From positions 1-8,088 of the forward strand of contig JAFUJS010000031.1 in assembly GCA_017468115.1 (NCBI GenBank): 8,088 nt of DNA. Direction: 5' to 3'. The stretch's first letter is position 1. Each line of letters opens with the position of its first letter. The translations under genes were made by a program, and so were the position numbers. Shown in pieces: positions 1 through 7,281 of the stretch. The DNA comes from Clostridia bacterium. GTDB taxonomy: Bacteria; Bacillota_A; Clostridia; Oscillospirales; CAG-272. The notes under the pieces were generated by a model. It saw nothing but the letters and a program-made list of their open reading frames with translations, ran no database searches and was not told the DNA's origin.

Positions 1-1779
1 TCAAATCAGCACAACTGGATCTTTAAGGAATACGAAACAGGTAACGAACCAACATGCACAAGCGAGGGTAATGCAATTTTTGAGTGCCTGGGCTGTGGCG
101 ACACAATGAAGGTTCCTGCACTTCACAGATTTACATACTTCGTAGAGCATTTGGACGGCCAGGCTCCAACCTGCACAGCATACGGCTATTCAACATTTGA
201 ATGTCTATATTGTACTGAAAGTGAAACAAGATTTGTTCCACCTACACACAGCTACGACCCAGTACAAAAATATCCTGCTACATGTACACTTGGTAGCATC
301 ACAGACTACACATGTACTGTTTGTGGCGACTGCTACAGAGAAGAGAGTGAGCCAAACGGACATAATAAGTCCTTCTTCCCGATTTCCTCAACAGTAACCT
401 GTACAGAGGACGGCGTTGAAATTTACTCCTGCTATAACTGCTCCGAGCTTGTTGTGGAGGAGGTTGAGGCAACCGGACACAACTGGGAAGTTGACGAGAA
501 TACAATTGACGTAACAACACACACAGCAACAGCAAGCTGCACAAATGACGGCTGTGGACAAACAACCACAGTAAGCACAGTTGGTATGGAACAGGACCCA
601 ATCGCTACAACCGTTCCAAGTACAATTTCCGTAACAGCAGGCTCTGATTGGGTATATTACACCTTTGAGCACCAAGAGGGAATACTTACAATCACACTTG
701 ACAAGGATACCTACTACCTAATGGTTAAGGACACAAGCGGTAAGTACGAAACACAGTTCTTCTGGGGCGGCGAAACAGAGATTACTGCTGAGCTTATGGC
801 AAGCGGTACATACGTAATTGCAGTTTCCTCAGGCTCCGATGCTGAGGTTGAGCTTAATATCACAACAGCATTTGAGGAAAAGGACCTTCCTGACTATGGC
901 GAGGCTTCCTCTAAGCCAATCGTAATTGAAAGCACAAATACAGAGTACACCTCAACAGGCACAACCTGGTTCAAATACCAAACAGAATATGCCGGCAAGG
1001 TAACAATTACAGTTACAGGCACAGCTACTGTTAAGTATGGTGAAAATCCGGAAGAGCTTACTGCCTACACAGCTCCATTTGATGATGTGTATGGCTATAC
1101 AGTATACTACATTTGTGTTGAATCAACCGAAGAGGTTACAATCAAGGTAGGCCTGGAGGCACCTGTTGGCTCTATGGACAATCCATTTGAGCTTGCAAGC
1201 GGAGATAATGCTATTACCGTTCCAAGCTATAGTCAATACTACACCAAATATACAGCCGACAAGGCAGGAAAGCTTACTGTTTCCTACGACTCATCAATCG
1301 TTATTAATGTGGGATATGGCTACAACCCATATATGCTAATGGGTCAATTTGACAACGGCAAGGCTATAATAGATGTTGTACCTAACGATGTTATCTACAT
1401 CGGCTTTAATGAGGCTAGTGGCTCCGCAGTTGAGCTTACACTCGCAGTATCCTTTGAGGAGGCAAGCACAGAGCCAACTGAGGAAATGGGCGAAAAGATT
1501 GGTACACTTGACGTTACAGTAACCGAGACATACGGCTACACAGACGAGTACACCTATACAGCAACAAACGCAGGTACATATACCTTCTTCGTTCCTGCAA
1601 ATCTTGGCTTCTACAGCAAGGCACAGCAGGATGTGTTTGGAGATGCAGAGGCTGACTTCTACTCAAATTCAATCGGCACATTTGTATCAGTAGAGCTTAC
1701 AGCCGGACAGAGCTACACATTCTATGTAGGCTCAACAACCGCAGACACATACACACTTGATATCTACTACGCAGAATAA
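1..1779 (+). CDS. Large secreted protein with Cys-rich double-CxxC repeats and beta-sandwich repeats (5' end outside window)
   Basis: The frame is open from base 1, so the gene begins upstream; the first in-window ATG (106) lies inside a repeat and is not a credible start. The visible 592 residues fall in two halves. Residues 4-196 hold five tandem repeats of about 38-42 residues, each running His to His, with a TCT..G core and a C-x-x-C pair (CLGC, CLYC, CTVC, CYNC); the fifth (160-196) is degenerate. Residues ~205-592 hold four Thr/Tyr/Gly-rich beta-rich segments (~205-292, 297-385, 387-485, 498-592) with a recurring AG-K/T-x-T strand motif, like pre-peptidase C-terminal or other extracellular beta-sandwich modules. 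Such Cys repeats are common in clostridial surface proteins; the pairs could bind zinc or form disulfides. No LPxTG, membrane segment or charged tail is seen at the C-terminus, so anchoring, if any, is N-terminal or non-covalent. Thr is mostly ACA and Ala mostly GCA, a stronger bias than in the neighbours, which may mean high expression. Enzymatic function cannot be judged without the N-terminal part. Confidence 0.85.
   Translation, partial: SNQHNWIFKEYETGNEPTCTSEGNAIFECLGCGDTMKVPALHRFTYFVEHLDGQAPTCTAYGYSTFECLYCTESETRFVPPTHSYDPVQKYPATCTLGSITDYTCTVCGDCYREESEPNGHNKSFFPISSTVTCTEDGVEIYSCYNCSELVVEEVEATGHNWEVDENTIDVTTHTATASCTNDGCGQTTTVSTVGMEQDPIATTVPSTISVTAGSDWVYYTFEHQEGILTITLDKDTYYLMVKDTSGKYETQFFWGGETEITAELMASGTYVIAVSSGSDAEVELNITTAFEEKDLPDYGEASSKPIVIESTNTEYTSTGTTWFKYQTEYAGKVTITVTGTATVKYGENPEELTAYTAPFDDVYGYTVYYICVESTEEVTIKVGLEAPVGSMDNPFELASGDNAITVPSYSQYYTKYTADKAGKLTVSYDSSIVINVGYGYNPYMLMGQFDNGKAIIDVVPNDVIYIGFNEASGSAVELTLAVSFEEASTEPTEEMGEKIGTLDVTVTETYGYTDEYTYTATNAGTYTFFVPANLGFYSKAQQDVFGDAEADFYSNSIGTFVSVELTAGQSYTFYVGSTTADTYTLDIYYAE
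10..588 (+). repeat. Five tandem Cys-rich (double CxxC) protein repeats
   Basis: Within the first gene, units start near bases 10, 124, 247, 361 and 478, each beginning with a His codon (HNW, HRF, HSY, HNK, HNW). Each of the first four has one Cys in a TCT motif, then a C-x-x-C pair about 8-11 residues later. The fifth retains only a shortened C-x4-C. The units are diverged at DNA level, so this is an old protein-level repeat and not a recent DNA duplication. More copies may lie upstream of the window. Confidence 0.8.
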
Positions 1780-1783
1780 TCAC

Positions 1784-1811
1784 AAAAAGGCGACCTCGGT
1801 CGCCTTTTTTT
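1784..1811 (+). terminator. Intrinsic terminator of the secreted-protein gene
   Basis: A perfect 12-bp inverted repeat (AAAAAGGCGACC / GGTCGCCTTTTT) around a TC centre, in practice a shorter stem with a CUCG tetraloop, ends in a run of seven T. It starts 4 bases after the stop codon. The A-run on the left makes it potentially bidirectional, but no gene converges here. Confidence 0.93.
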
Positions 1812-1812
1812 C

Positions 1813-1841
1813 TTGCAATATATATGCAAAAATGGTACAAT
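1813..1841 (+). promoter_or_regulatory. Sigma-A type promoter of the GH36 gene
   Basis: The -35 box TTGCAA (1813-1818), a 17-base spacer and the -10 box TACAAT (1836-1841) preceded by TGG (extended -10). It begins directly after the upstream terminator, so the GH36 gene is its own transcription unit. Predicted transcript start is near 1848; the leader is only about 25 bases. GGGGGA at 1862-1867 serves as the ribosome binding site. Confidence 0.8.
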
Positions 1842-1872
1842 GAGATTAATAATATAGCTTTGGGGGACAAAA

Positions 1873-3588
1873 ATGGAATTTATCATTAAAACAGAAAATC
1901 AAGTAAAATACAGTGAGATTAAAAAAATCAAGGACACAGCTGTGGCTGAATACCTTGTAAAAATCGTATTCGAGAAAAATATTAGCCCAAAGCCTTATTC
2001 AATTATTTGGGAGGAGGAGCAAATAGACATACTTGGCTTTTGGTCCTCTAAGGCAGGCACACAGCATAATATAACTCCCGATTGGTGTACAAGAAAGGAA
2101 GAGAGCAGAACCGCCTCGGGTATGCCCTTAATTTGCCTTTTTAATAAGGCGGACCAAAACAGAGTAACCGTTGCCCTGTCTGACCCGTCAAGCCCTGCAC
2201 GTATTTCTGCAGGCGTTGTTGAGGAAAATGCAAAAATCAGAATACAAATTGACCTGTTTTCGGAGCTTACCTCTGCCATTTCCGAATATGAGGTAATAGT
2301 CAGAGTAGACAAGCGAAATGTTCCGCTTTACGATGCAATAAAGGATGCAAGAGAGTGGTGGAGTGGGCTGGGCTATAAGTGCGCCTACACCCCAAGCGAG
2401 GCTAAAATGCCTATGTATTCCACCTGGTACAGCTTTCATCAGCACACAATCCCCGAGGAAATTATAAAGGAATGCGAAATTGCCAAGGCATACGGCATGG
2501 ACACGGTTATTGTGGACGACGGCTGGCAGACGGACGACAACTCGAGGGGCTACGCCTTTTGTGGAGATTGGCAGGTTTGTAAGGAAAAAATCCCCGATAT
2601 GAAGGGGTTTGTTGATAAAATCCATTCTCTGGGTATGAAATTTATGATTTGGTTCTCCGTGCCCTTCGTTGGCTTTGAGAGCAAGAACTACGAAAGATTT
2701 AAGGGTATGTACCTAGGCACAAGGCTAAGCTCCCGTGCCTCAATCCTCGACCCCCGCTTTAAGGAGGTACGAGATTTTCTTACCGATATATACGCAGATA
2801 GCGTTAAAAAATACGGCTGGGATGGCTTGAAGCTTGATTTTATTGACTCCTTCAAGCTTACCGAGGACAGCTCACAGGACTTCGAAAAAATGGATACCGT
2901 TTCCCTTGAGGAGGGTGTGCAAATGCTTCTTTCCGAGGCTACCGAAAAGCTAAAGGCAATCAACCCCGATATAATGATTGAGTTCAGGCAGTCCTACATA
3001 GGACCTGCAATTTCCAAGTTTGGAAACATTTTCAGAGTTACCGATTGCCCCTGCGACCCAATCTATAACAGAGAGTTTTCACTAAATCTTCGCCTTTCCT
3101 CAGGCACCACCGCAATTCATAGCGATATGCTTATGTGGAACAAGGACGACACAAACGAAAGCGTTTTGTATCAGCTTTTGTCAGTTATGTTTGCAGTGCC
3201 TCAAATTTCAATTCGCTTTGATAGCATAACCGAGGACCACAAAAAACTCCTTAAAAATTATCTTGCGTTTTGGAAAGAGCACAGAAATACACTCCTTGAG
3301 GGTGAGCTTACCGTCAAGGGCGCAGACGTTGGCTACACCATGGCAAAAAGTAAAAAGGACGGGGAGAGTGTGGCTGTTTTGTATCAGGACGTTGTATTTT
3401 CATCTGAAAATAACACCTGCGAATATGTATTTAATTCCACAGGCAGAGATAATGCTTATATTGAGGCAAGCACAGAGAGAAAATATCAAATCTACGATAT
3501 TTTTGGCACTATGTACAGCCAGGGTAAAATCCCCGCTGGCGTCTCAAGGCTTCCCGCCAAAAGCGGAGAAATGATAAAGCTTTACTAA
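1873..3588 (+). CDS. GH36-family alpha-galactosidase (melibiase-like)
   Basis: 571 residues, probably hydrolysing alpha-1,6-galactosides (melibiose, raffinose-type sugars) in the cytoplasm; no signal peptide. Layout: an N-terminal beta domain (~1-170) with WCTRKEES near 65-75; a TIM barrel (~185-480); a short C-terminal beta domain (~490-571). Family motifs: DDGWQ at 215-219, KLDF with candidate nucleophile Asp322, a FRQ segment with Arg372, and RVTDC with candidate acid/base Asp391. The R-x-S/T-D pattern and the KxD motif fit GH36 rather than GH31 or GH27. The length is close to the short Thermotoga-type GH36 enzyme (about 550 residues) and clearly below the ~730 of typical bacterial GH36 tetramers. 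The ATG at 1873 follows GGGGGA by 5 bases. It has its own promoter and terminator. Substrate could instead be an alpha-N-acetylgalactosaminide; family confidence is high, specificity moderate. Confidence 0.88.
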   Translation: MEFIIKTENQVKYSEIKKIKDTAVAEYLVKIVFEKNISPKPYSIIWEEEQIDILGFWSSKAGTQHNITPDWCTRKEESRTASGMPLICLFNKADQNRVTVALSDPSSPARISAGVVEENAKIRIQIDLFSELTSAISEYEVIVRVDKRNVPLYDAIKDAREWWSGLGYKCAYTPSEAKMPMYSTWYSFHQHTIPEEIIKECEIAKAYGMDTVIVDDGWQTDDNSRGYAFCGDWQVCKEKIPDMKGFVDKIHSLGMKFMIWFSVPFVGFESKNYERFKGMYLGTRLSSRASILDPRFKEVRDFLTDIYADSVKKYGWDGLKLDFIDSFKLTEDSSQDFEKMDTVSLEEGVQMLLSEATEKLKAINPDIMIEFRQSYIGPAISKFGNIFRVTDCPCDPIYNREFSLNLRLSSGTTAIHSDMLMWNKDDTNESVLYQLLSVMFAVPQISIRFDSITEDHKKLLKNYLAFWKEHRNTLLEGELTVKGADVGYTMAKSKKDGESVAVLYQDVVFSSENNTCEYVFNSTGRDNAYIEASTERKYQIYDIFGTMYSQGKIPAGVSRLPAKSGEMIKLY

Positions 3589-3601
3589 AGGAGCGAAAAT
3601 A

Positions 3602-3641
3602 AAAAAATTCTCCCTGCGCAAAGGCGCAAGGAGAATTTTTT
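3602..3641 (+). terminator. Intrinsic terminator after the GH36 gene
   Basis: ATTCTCC-C-TGCGC pairs with GCGCA-A-GGAGAAT (13 bp with one C-A mismatch) around an AAAG loop, flanked by A7 on the left and T6 on the right. It starts 13 bases after the stop codon. The flanking A and T runs would let it work on either strand. Confidence 0.92.
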
Positions 3642-3754
3642 GTTTATTGTGCTTAAAAAATGGTTTTGCCCACCCCCGTGTCTGTTTTTGCGCAGATTTC
3701 TCTGATTTATAAGAAAAAATTGATGTAATAGTTAACATAATTAAGGCTAAATTG

Positions 3755-3783
3755 TTGAAATGGTATTACTAAAGTGATATAAT
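3755..3783 (+). promoter_or_regulatory. Sigma-A type promoter of the truncated lipoprotein gene
   Basis: TTGAAA (3755-3760), 17-base spacer, TATAAT (3778-3783) preceded by TGA (extended -10). This near-consensus promoter sits 35 bases upstream of the ATG at 3819. The stretch 3642-3754 before it holds no gene or other feature that I can support. Confidence 0.82.
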
Positions 3784-3786
3784 GTT

Positions 3787-3802
3787 AATTAGTAAACTAA
3801 TT
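3787..3802. promoter_or_regulatory. Palindrome just downstream of the -10 box, possible operator
   Basis: AATTAGT and ACTAATT form perfect 7-bp arms around AA. It lies 4 bases after the -10 box, covering the expected transcript start, where a bound repressor would block initiation. The sequence is A/T-rich, so chance or a weak RNA hairpin is also possible. No second copy was noticed in the window. Confidence 0.35.
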
Positions 3803-3818
3803 TTAATACGGAGGGGCT

Positions 3819-4025
3819 ATGAAAAGATATTTATTCAGTATAGCCTTGTGCCTTTGCTTAGTTATAGCGTGCGCTTTTGTATTTAGTGCGTGCGATGGCG
3901 AGGGCGCTGTTACGTACACAGTTACCTTTGAGGAAAACGGCGGCACACCCGTGGAGAATATAACAGGTGTGTCAGCAGGCGATACAATCACTCTGCCACA
4001 GGACTTTTTATTATGTATAGATTGA
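3819..4025 (+). CDS. Short lipoprotein, probable 5' remnant of a larger surface lipoprotein gene
   Basis: 68 codons starting at an ATG with GGAGG (3810-3814) 4 bases upstream. The N-terminus is a lipoprotein signal: MKRY, a hydrophobic stretch 5-22, then FSAC with lipidated Cys25. After a short linker, residues 34-60 (TVTFEENGGTPVEN...) match the opening strand and turn of an InlB B-repeat / Listeria-Bacteroides (Flg_new) repeat, a module of about 65-70 residues found in Firmicute surface proteins. The match ends at TLPQ, and only DFLLCID follows before the stop at 4023-4025. The half module, plus a downstream promoter that begins on the stop codon, suggests a deletion removed the rest of the gene. 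It may still be expressed as a 44-residue mature lipopeptide. A genuine small lipoprotein is the alternative. Confidence 0.6.
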   Translation: MKRYLFSIALCLCLVIACAFVFSACDGEGAVTYTVTFEENGGTPVENITGVSAGDTITLPQDFLLCID

Positions 4026-4050
4026 CACATGTGCAAAAAAATGGTAAAAT
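4022..4050 (+). promoter_or_regulatory. Sigma-A type promoter of the amidohydrolase gene
   Basis: A consensus -35 TTGACA (4022-4027), 17-base spacer and TAAAAT (4045-4050) preceded by TGG. The -35 overlaps the TGA stop (4023-4025) of the lipoprotein remnant. Its A-rich spacer end and TGGTAAAAT resemble the GH36 promoter (1813-1841). GAGG at 4069-4072 is the ribosome binding site. Confidence 0.85.
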
Positions 4051-4080
4051 GAACAAAAATACAGACACGAGGTAAGCAAA

Positions 4081-5127
4081 ATGAGAAAAATTATAGATAG
4101 CCATATGCACATAAAATGGTGGGGTCAGAAGGACTACATTTCCTGCTTTGACAGATATCGAGAAAGCGAGAGCTTACATTCAATAAATATATGCTCAATC
4201 CCACTTGCACAGTCAAATGTGGCAAACAATATTTTGCTGGTGTTTCACAAGCTGGCTCGCCCAAATACATACATTCACGGCGGAGTTGAGCTAATTCATA
4301 TTCCCGTTGACAATATGCCAAGCCATATGGACGCAGTAACACAGTATAGGGAGCTTATGGACCTTGGCTTTGATGGCATTAAAATGCTGGAGGGTAAGCC
4401 CACAGAGCACAAAAGAATAGGCAAAAGCCTTAACCACAAGGAGCTAAATAAGCTTTATTGTGAAATTGAGAAGGACGGCACACACCTTCTTATGCACGTA
4501 AACGACCCGGACGAGTTTTGGGATTTGGACAGGGCGCCCGATTGGGCAATAAAGGCAGGCTGGACCTATACAGACGGTAGCTTTTCAACCTACGAGGAAA
4601 TAAAAAGACAAGCTATCAAAATTCTTGAGGACTATCCAAGCATAAAAATGACCCTTGCACACTTTTTCTTCAGCAGCAAGGAGCCGCAGCTTTTGGAAAA
4701 GCTCTTTTCCCTGTACCCCAACCTATGTGTTGACCTGACACCGGGCGGAGAGATGTACGTGTCCTTTGAAAAGAATTACAGCTACTACAAGGAATTTTTC
4801 AAAAAATACTCCGACAGGCTGATTTTCGGCACAGACCGTAGCTATATGTGCGACGAAGGGTATGCCAAGTGGCAATACGACCTTGTTACCACCTTCCTGG
4901 GCACCGACAAGGAAACACTCAGCTTTGACAACAAAATTCTTAAGGGCTTAGGCCTTAGCGAGGAGAAAAAGGACCAAATCTTCTTTGCCAACTTTGAAAG
5001 CAGGGTGGGCACATCCCCCAAGCCCATAGACAAGGAAAAATTCAAGGCGTACATAGAAAAATATTCCTTTGTCTTAACCGACGAGGACAAGGAGCATATA
5101 AAAGCACTCTCAAAAAAATACCTATAA
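4081..5127 (+). CDS. Amidohydrolase-2 family metal-dependent hydrolase (TIM barrel)
   Basis: 348 residues without a signal peptide, so cytoplasmic. It shows the amidohydrolase_2 (PF04909) pattern: the metal-binding DSHMH near the N-terminus (His8, His10), His139 (LLMHVND), His194 (LAHFFF) and the closing Asp252 (FGTDRSY), in the order and spacing expected for a (beta/alpha)8 metallohydrolase. Lys101 lies in a GIKMLEG segment after strand 3 or so and could be structural. Members hydrolyse amides, lactones or decarboxylate aromatic acids; some lactonases act on sugar acids, which would suit the neighbouring glycosidases, but the substrate cannot be read from the sequence. The ATG follows GAGG by 8 bases and the DSHMH placement supports this start. 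The gene has its own promoter and ends 27 bases before the convergent GH2 gene. Fold confidence is high, reaction unknown. Confidence 0.82.
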   Translation: MRKIIDSHMHIKWWGQKDYISCFDRYRESESLHSINICSIPLAQSNVANNILLVFHKLARPNTYIHGGVELIHIPVDNMPSHMDAVTQYRELMDLGFDGIKMLEGKPTEHKRIGKSLNHKELNKLYCEIEKDGTHLLMHVNDPDEFWDLDRAPDWAIKAGWTYTDGSFSTYEEIKRQAIKILEDYPSIKMTLAHFFFSSKEPQLLEKLFSLYPNLCVDLTPGGEMYVSFEKNYSYYKEFFKKYSDRLIFGTDRSYMCDEGYAKWQYDLVTTFLGTDKETLSFDNKILKGLGLSEEKKDQIFFANFESRVGTSPKPIDKEKFKAYIEKYSFVLTDEDKEHIKALSKKYL

Positions 5128-5156
5128 AAAAAGGACTGCATTTGCAGTCCTTTTTT
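5127..5156. terminator. Shared bidirectional terminator between convergent genes
   Basis: AAAAAAGGACTGCA pairs perfectly with TGCAGTCCTTTTTT around a TT centre (working loop ATTT or larger). The A-run on one side and T-run on the other make it an intrinsic terminator on both strands. It uses the last base of the amidohydrolase TAA (5125-5127) and two bases of the GH2 stop (5155-5157 on the minus strand), so it fills the whole gap. Confidence 0.95.
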
Positions 5157-7281
5157 ACATAAGTATTCCGTAAATCATTAGATTGTAGCGGTCATTTAGC
5201 GCCCTTATTTCCACCTGAGATATTTTCTTAATTGGGGTTCTGATTTCCAGGCAATTTACTATGTATTCCTCAAAATTTTTGTCATAGCTAAAGGACAAGG
5301 CTCGCCTTGCATTTTCTGCCACAGGGTTTATTCTTGAGGAGCCCACAGAGGCGTAGGCAATAGTGGCATCAGCTCCGTTTTTGACAGTATAAGACTGCGT
5401 GTCACCATCTGTGTATTTAATGGTTATTTCTGCAATATCTTCGCAGTAATCTCCCAAAATCGGATATCCGTAATTCAGGCAGGTCATACCGAGAATCGAA
5501 AGGGAGCCTGTGGACATACCGCCCTCAAACACAAGCGCATTCTCGGATACCAAATATGGTATTCTTGAAACACTACAAAATTCCTCTTTTTCAAACACAG
5601 GTCCGCTTGTAATTTGCTTTTTCCTTGTTTTTGCCAGCCTTGTTTTCAGCGGCTTTCTTGCAACAGACAAAACCGCCTCATAGCTTGGCTGCTGCTTGCA
5701 TTTTAGCGCCCGTCCATAAATTTCCCTGTGTCTTGTTGACTTGTATGTATAGTCAGCCAAAGGAAGGGGCGCAGGGGCAGAGTGGCAGGATTCCTTACCC
5801 TTGATAGCACTGCAAAAAGCATCGAAAATCAGATTTGGCTTTCTTTCAAAGTTCACAAGGGCTTCCTTCAACGTGCCGTCTATGCAGGCATCCCCACCTC
5901 TGTTATAATCCTTGATTTCCGCCCAATACCAAAGGCAGGTGCCTGCTAAGGCATTCTTTTCATAAAGCCTGTGCATCGACATTAAAAATTCTGTTAGAAG
6001 ACTAGGCTTGTCGTAAACATAATACCCGCCCCACTCTGTAAACATAAGTGGCTTGTCGCACAGCGCTTGGCTGGCTTTTTCAGCCATTTCAAAGGTATGG
6101 CTGTATGGGTGCATAGTGTAAAAATCAAGACCACACAAATTGTAGTATTTTATAGTGTCCTCGTTTGACATATTGTTGGCGCCGGAAACGGGACGTGTGC
6201 CATCGTTTTCACGGCATATCCGAACAGCCTCCTTCAGAAAGCTCTCTTCAAAATCGCACTCGTTAAAGGCAAGCCAAAAGGCTATGCTGGGGTGGCTTCT
6301 GTCTCTTAAAACCACTCGCCTCAGCACCTCGAGGCACTCACCGGTCAGCTTGGCGTTATTAACATCCGCCTGCCACATTCCCGGCTCCTCACAGCATAAA
6401 AGCCCAAGCTCGTCGGCAATATCAATAGTAGCCTTATTGTGGGGATAATGGACTAAGCGTACAAAATTACTGCCCGTGTCCTTTATCATTTTCATATCCT
6501 TGTAAATTTTCTCATAGGAAACGGTGTGCCCGCCGTCTTCGCTGCACATCTCGTGTCGGCATACACCCTTTAGGAAAATGTCCTTGCCGTTTAAGGCAAA
6601 GTGGTTGCCTCTGCACTCAAATTCACGAAAGCCCACACGCATTTTATAGGTGTCAACCACCTCGCCGTCCAAAAGCTCAATTTCCAGCTCATATAGAGTA
6701 GGGGAGTCAGGGGACCAGGGTAAAACACCCTTAATTGTCCTTGCTTGATTGCCTGATGCCACATATGTATCTACAGCCTTGCCACCCAAGGACAGGGTAA
6801 CCTTGTAAGAAAGCGGCAGGGAAGCATAAACCTGTACATCATACTCAGCATCCTTATAATCATTAATAAGCTTTCCTGTAAAAAAGACGTCCTTAATATA
6901 TCCCTCATTTTTGTAAATTACAGACACGTCCCTTATAATTCCGCCGTAATTCTCCCAACCCTCGCTAGGTCCAAATTCAGCATTTATGTCCTCAAGCTCA
7001 ACGTGGAGCAGATTGTCCCTTTCCTTAACTATATTTGTTATATCAAAGGTGTACTCGCTGTAAGGAAGCAGCTTGCCAAGATAAGCATCGTTAAGATAAA
7101 TGTGGGCATTGTAGGTTATGCCGTCAAACCTCAAAAGCACAACAGGGGAAATATGCTCCAAATCGAAAACCCTTTCACACTCAGAGTGCCCAACACAAAG
7201 CGCCGAAAAGGGCACAGCCCTTTGGCTCCACCCACCCTTTCCGATTCTGTAATTCCAAATTCCATTAAGCGATTGTATCAT
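5155..7281 (-). CDS. GH2-family glycosidase (beta-galactosidase/beta-glucuronidase type)
   Basis: 708 residues from the ATG at 7281, which has GAGG (7288-7291) 6 bases upstream; a TTG four codons earlier gives a longer frame but consumes that site. Domains: jelly-roll sugar-binding (~1-120, with NYGGIIRDV), Ig-like (~122-218), TIM barrel (~220-490), and ~200 further residues ending in a beta-rich segment (~575-708). Catalytic residues: acid/base Glu341 in FNECD and nucleophile Glu416 in FTEWGG; HYPHN (278-282) is the usual GH2 loop. It retains glycosidase residues and should be active on beta-linked galactosides or related sugars in the cytoplasm (no signal peptide). The Asn-x-Lys motif that marks beta-glucuronidases is not evident: the matching loop reads DGTLKEA before ERKP. 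The lack of this motif argues against a true glucuronidase, but specificity is open. The gene is alone on its strand, with its own promoter, and shares a terminator with the amidohydrolase. Confidence 0.88.
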   Translation of the reverse strand: MIQSLNGIWNYRIGKGGWSQRAVPFSALCVGHSECERVFDLEHISPVVLLRFDGITYNAHIYLNDAYLGKLLPYSEYTFDITNIVKERDNLLHVELEDINAEFGPSEGWENYGGIIRDVSVIYKNEGYIKDVFFTGKLINDYKDAEYDVQVYASLPLSYKVTLSLGGKAVDTYVASGNQARTIKGVLPWSPDSPTLYELEIELLDGEVVDTYKMRVGFREFECRGNHFALNGKDIFLKGVCRHEMCSEDGGHTVSYEKIYKDMKMIKDTGSNFVRLVHYPHNKATIDIADELGLLCCEEPGMWQADVNNAKLTGECLEVLRRVVLRDRSHPSIAFWLAFNECDFEESFLKEAVRICRENDGTRPVSGANNMSNEDTIKYYNLCGLDFYTMHPYSHTFEMAEKASQALCDKPLMFTEWGGYYVYDKPSLLTEFLMSMHRLYEKNALAGTCLWYWAEIKDYNRGGDACIDGTLKEALVNFERKPNLIFDAFCSAIKGKESCHSAPAPLPLADYTYKSTRHREIYGRALKCKQQPSYEAVLSVARKPLKTRLAKTRKKQITSGPVFEKEEFCSVSRIPYLVSENALVFEGGMSTGSLSILGMTCLNYGYPILGDYCEDIAEITIKYTDGDTQSYTVKNGADATIAYASVGSSRINPVAENARRALSFSYDKNFEEYIVNCLEIRTPIKKISQVEIRALNDRYNLMIYGILM

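Noticed and set aside
106..108. ATG as the start of the first gene
   Set aside because: The reading frame is open upstream to base 1 and the ATG falls inside the first Cys-rich repeat, between its CxxC pair and the next unit; no ribosome binding site precedes it.
299..675. Minus-strand frames opposite the Cys-rich repeats
   Set aside because: Low-complexity Cys/Leu/Arg peptides produced by the biased ACA/GCA codons of the real gene on the other strand.
3614..3695. CTGCGCAAA in the GH36 terminator and TTTGCGCAG near 3687-3695 as an alternative long-range stem
   Set aside because: The nine-base match is unlikely to compete with the local 13-bp terminator stem and there is no gene to regulate between them.
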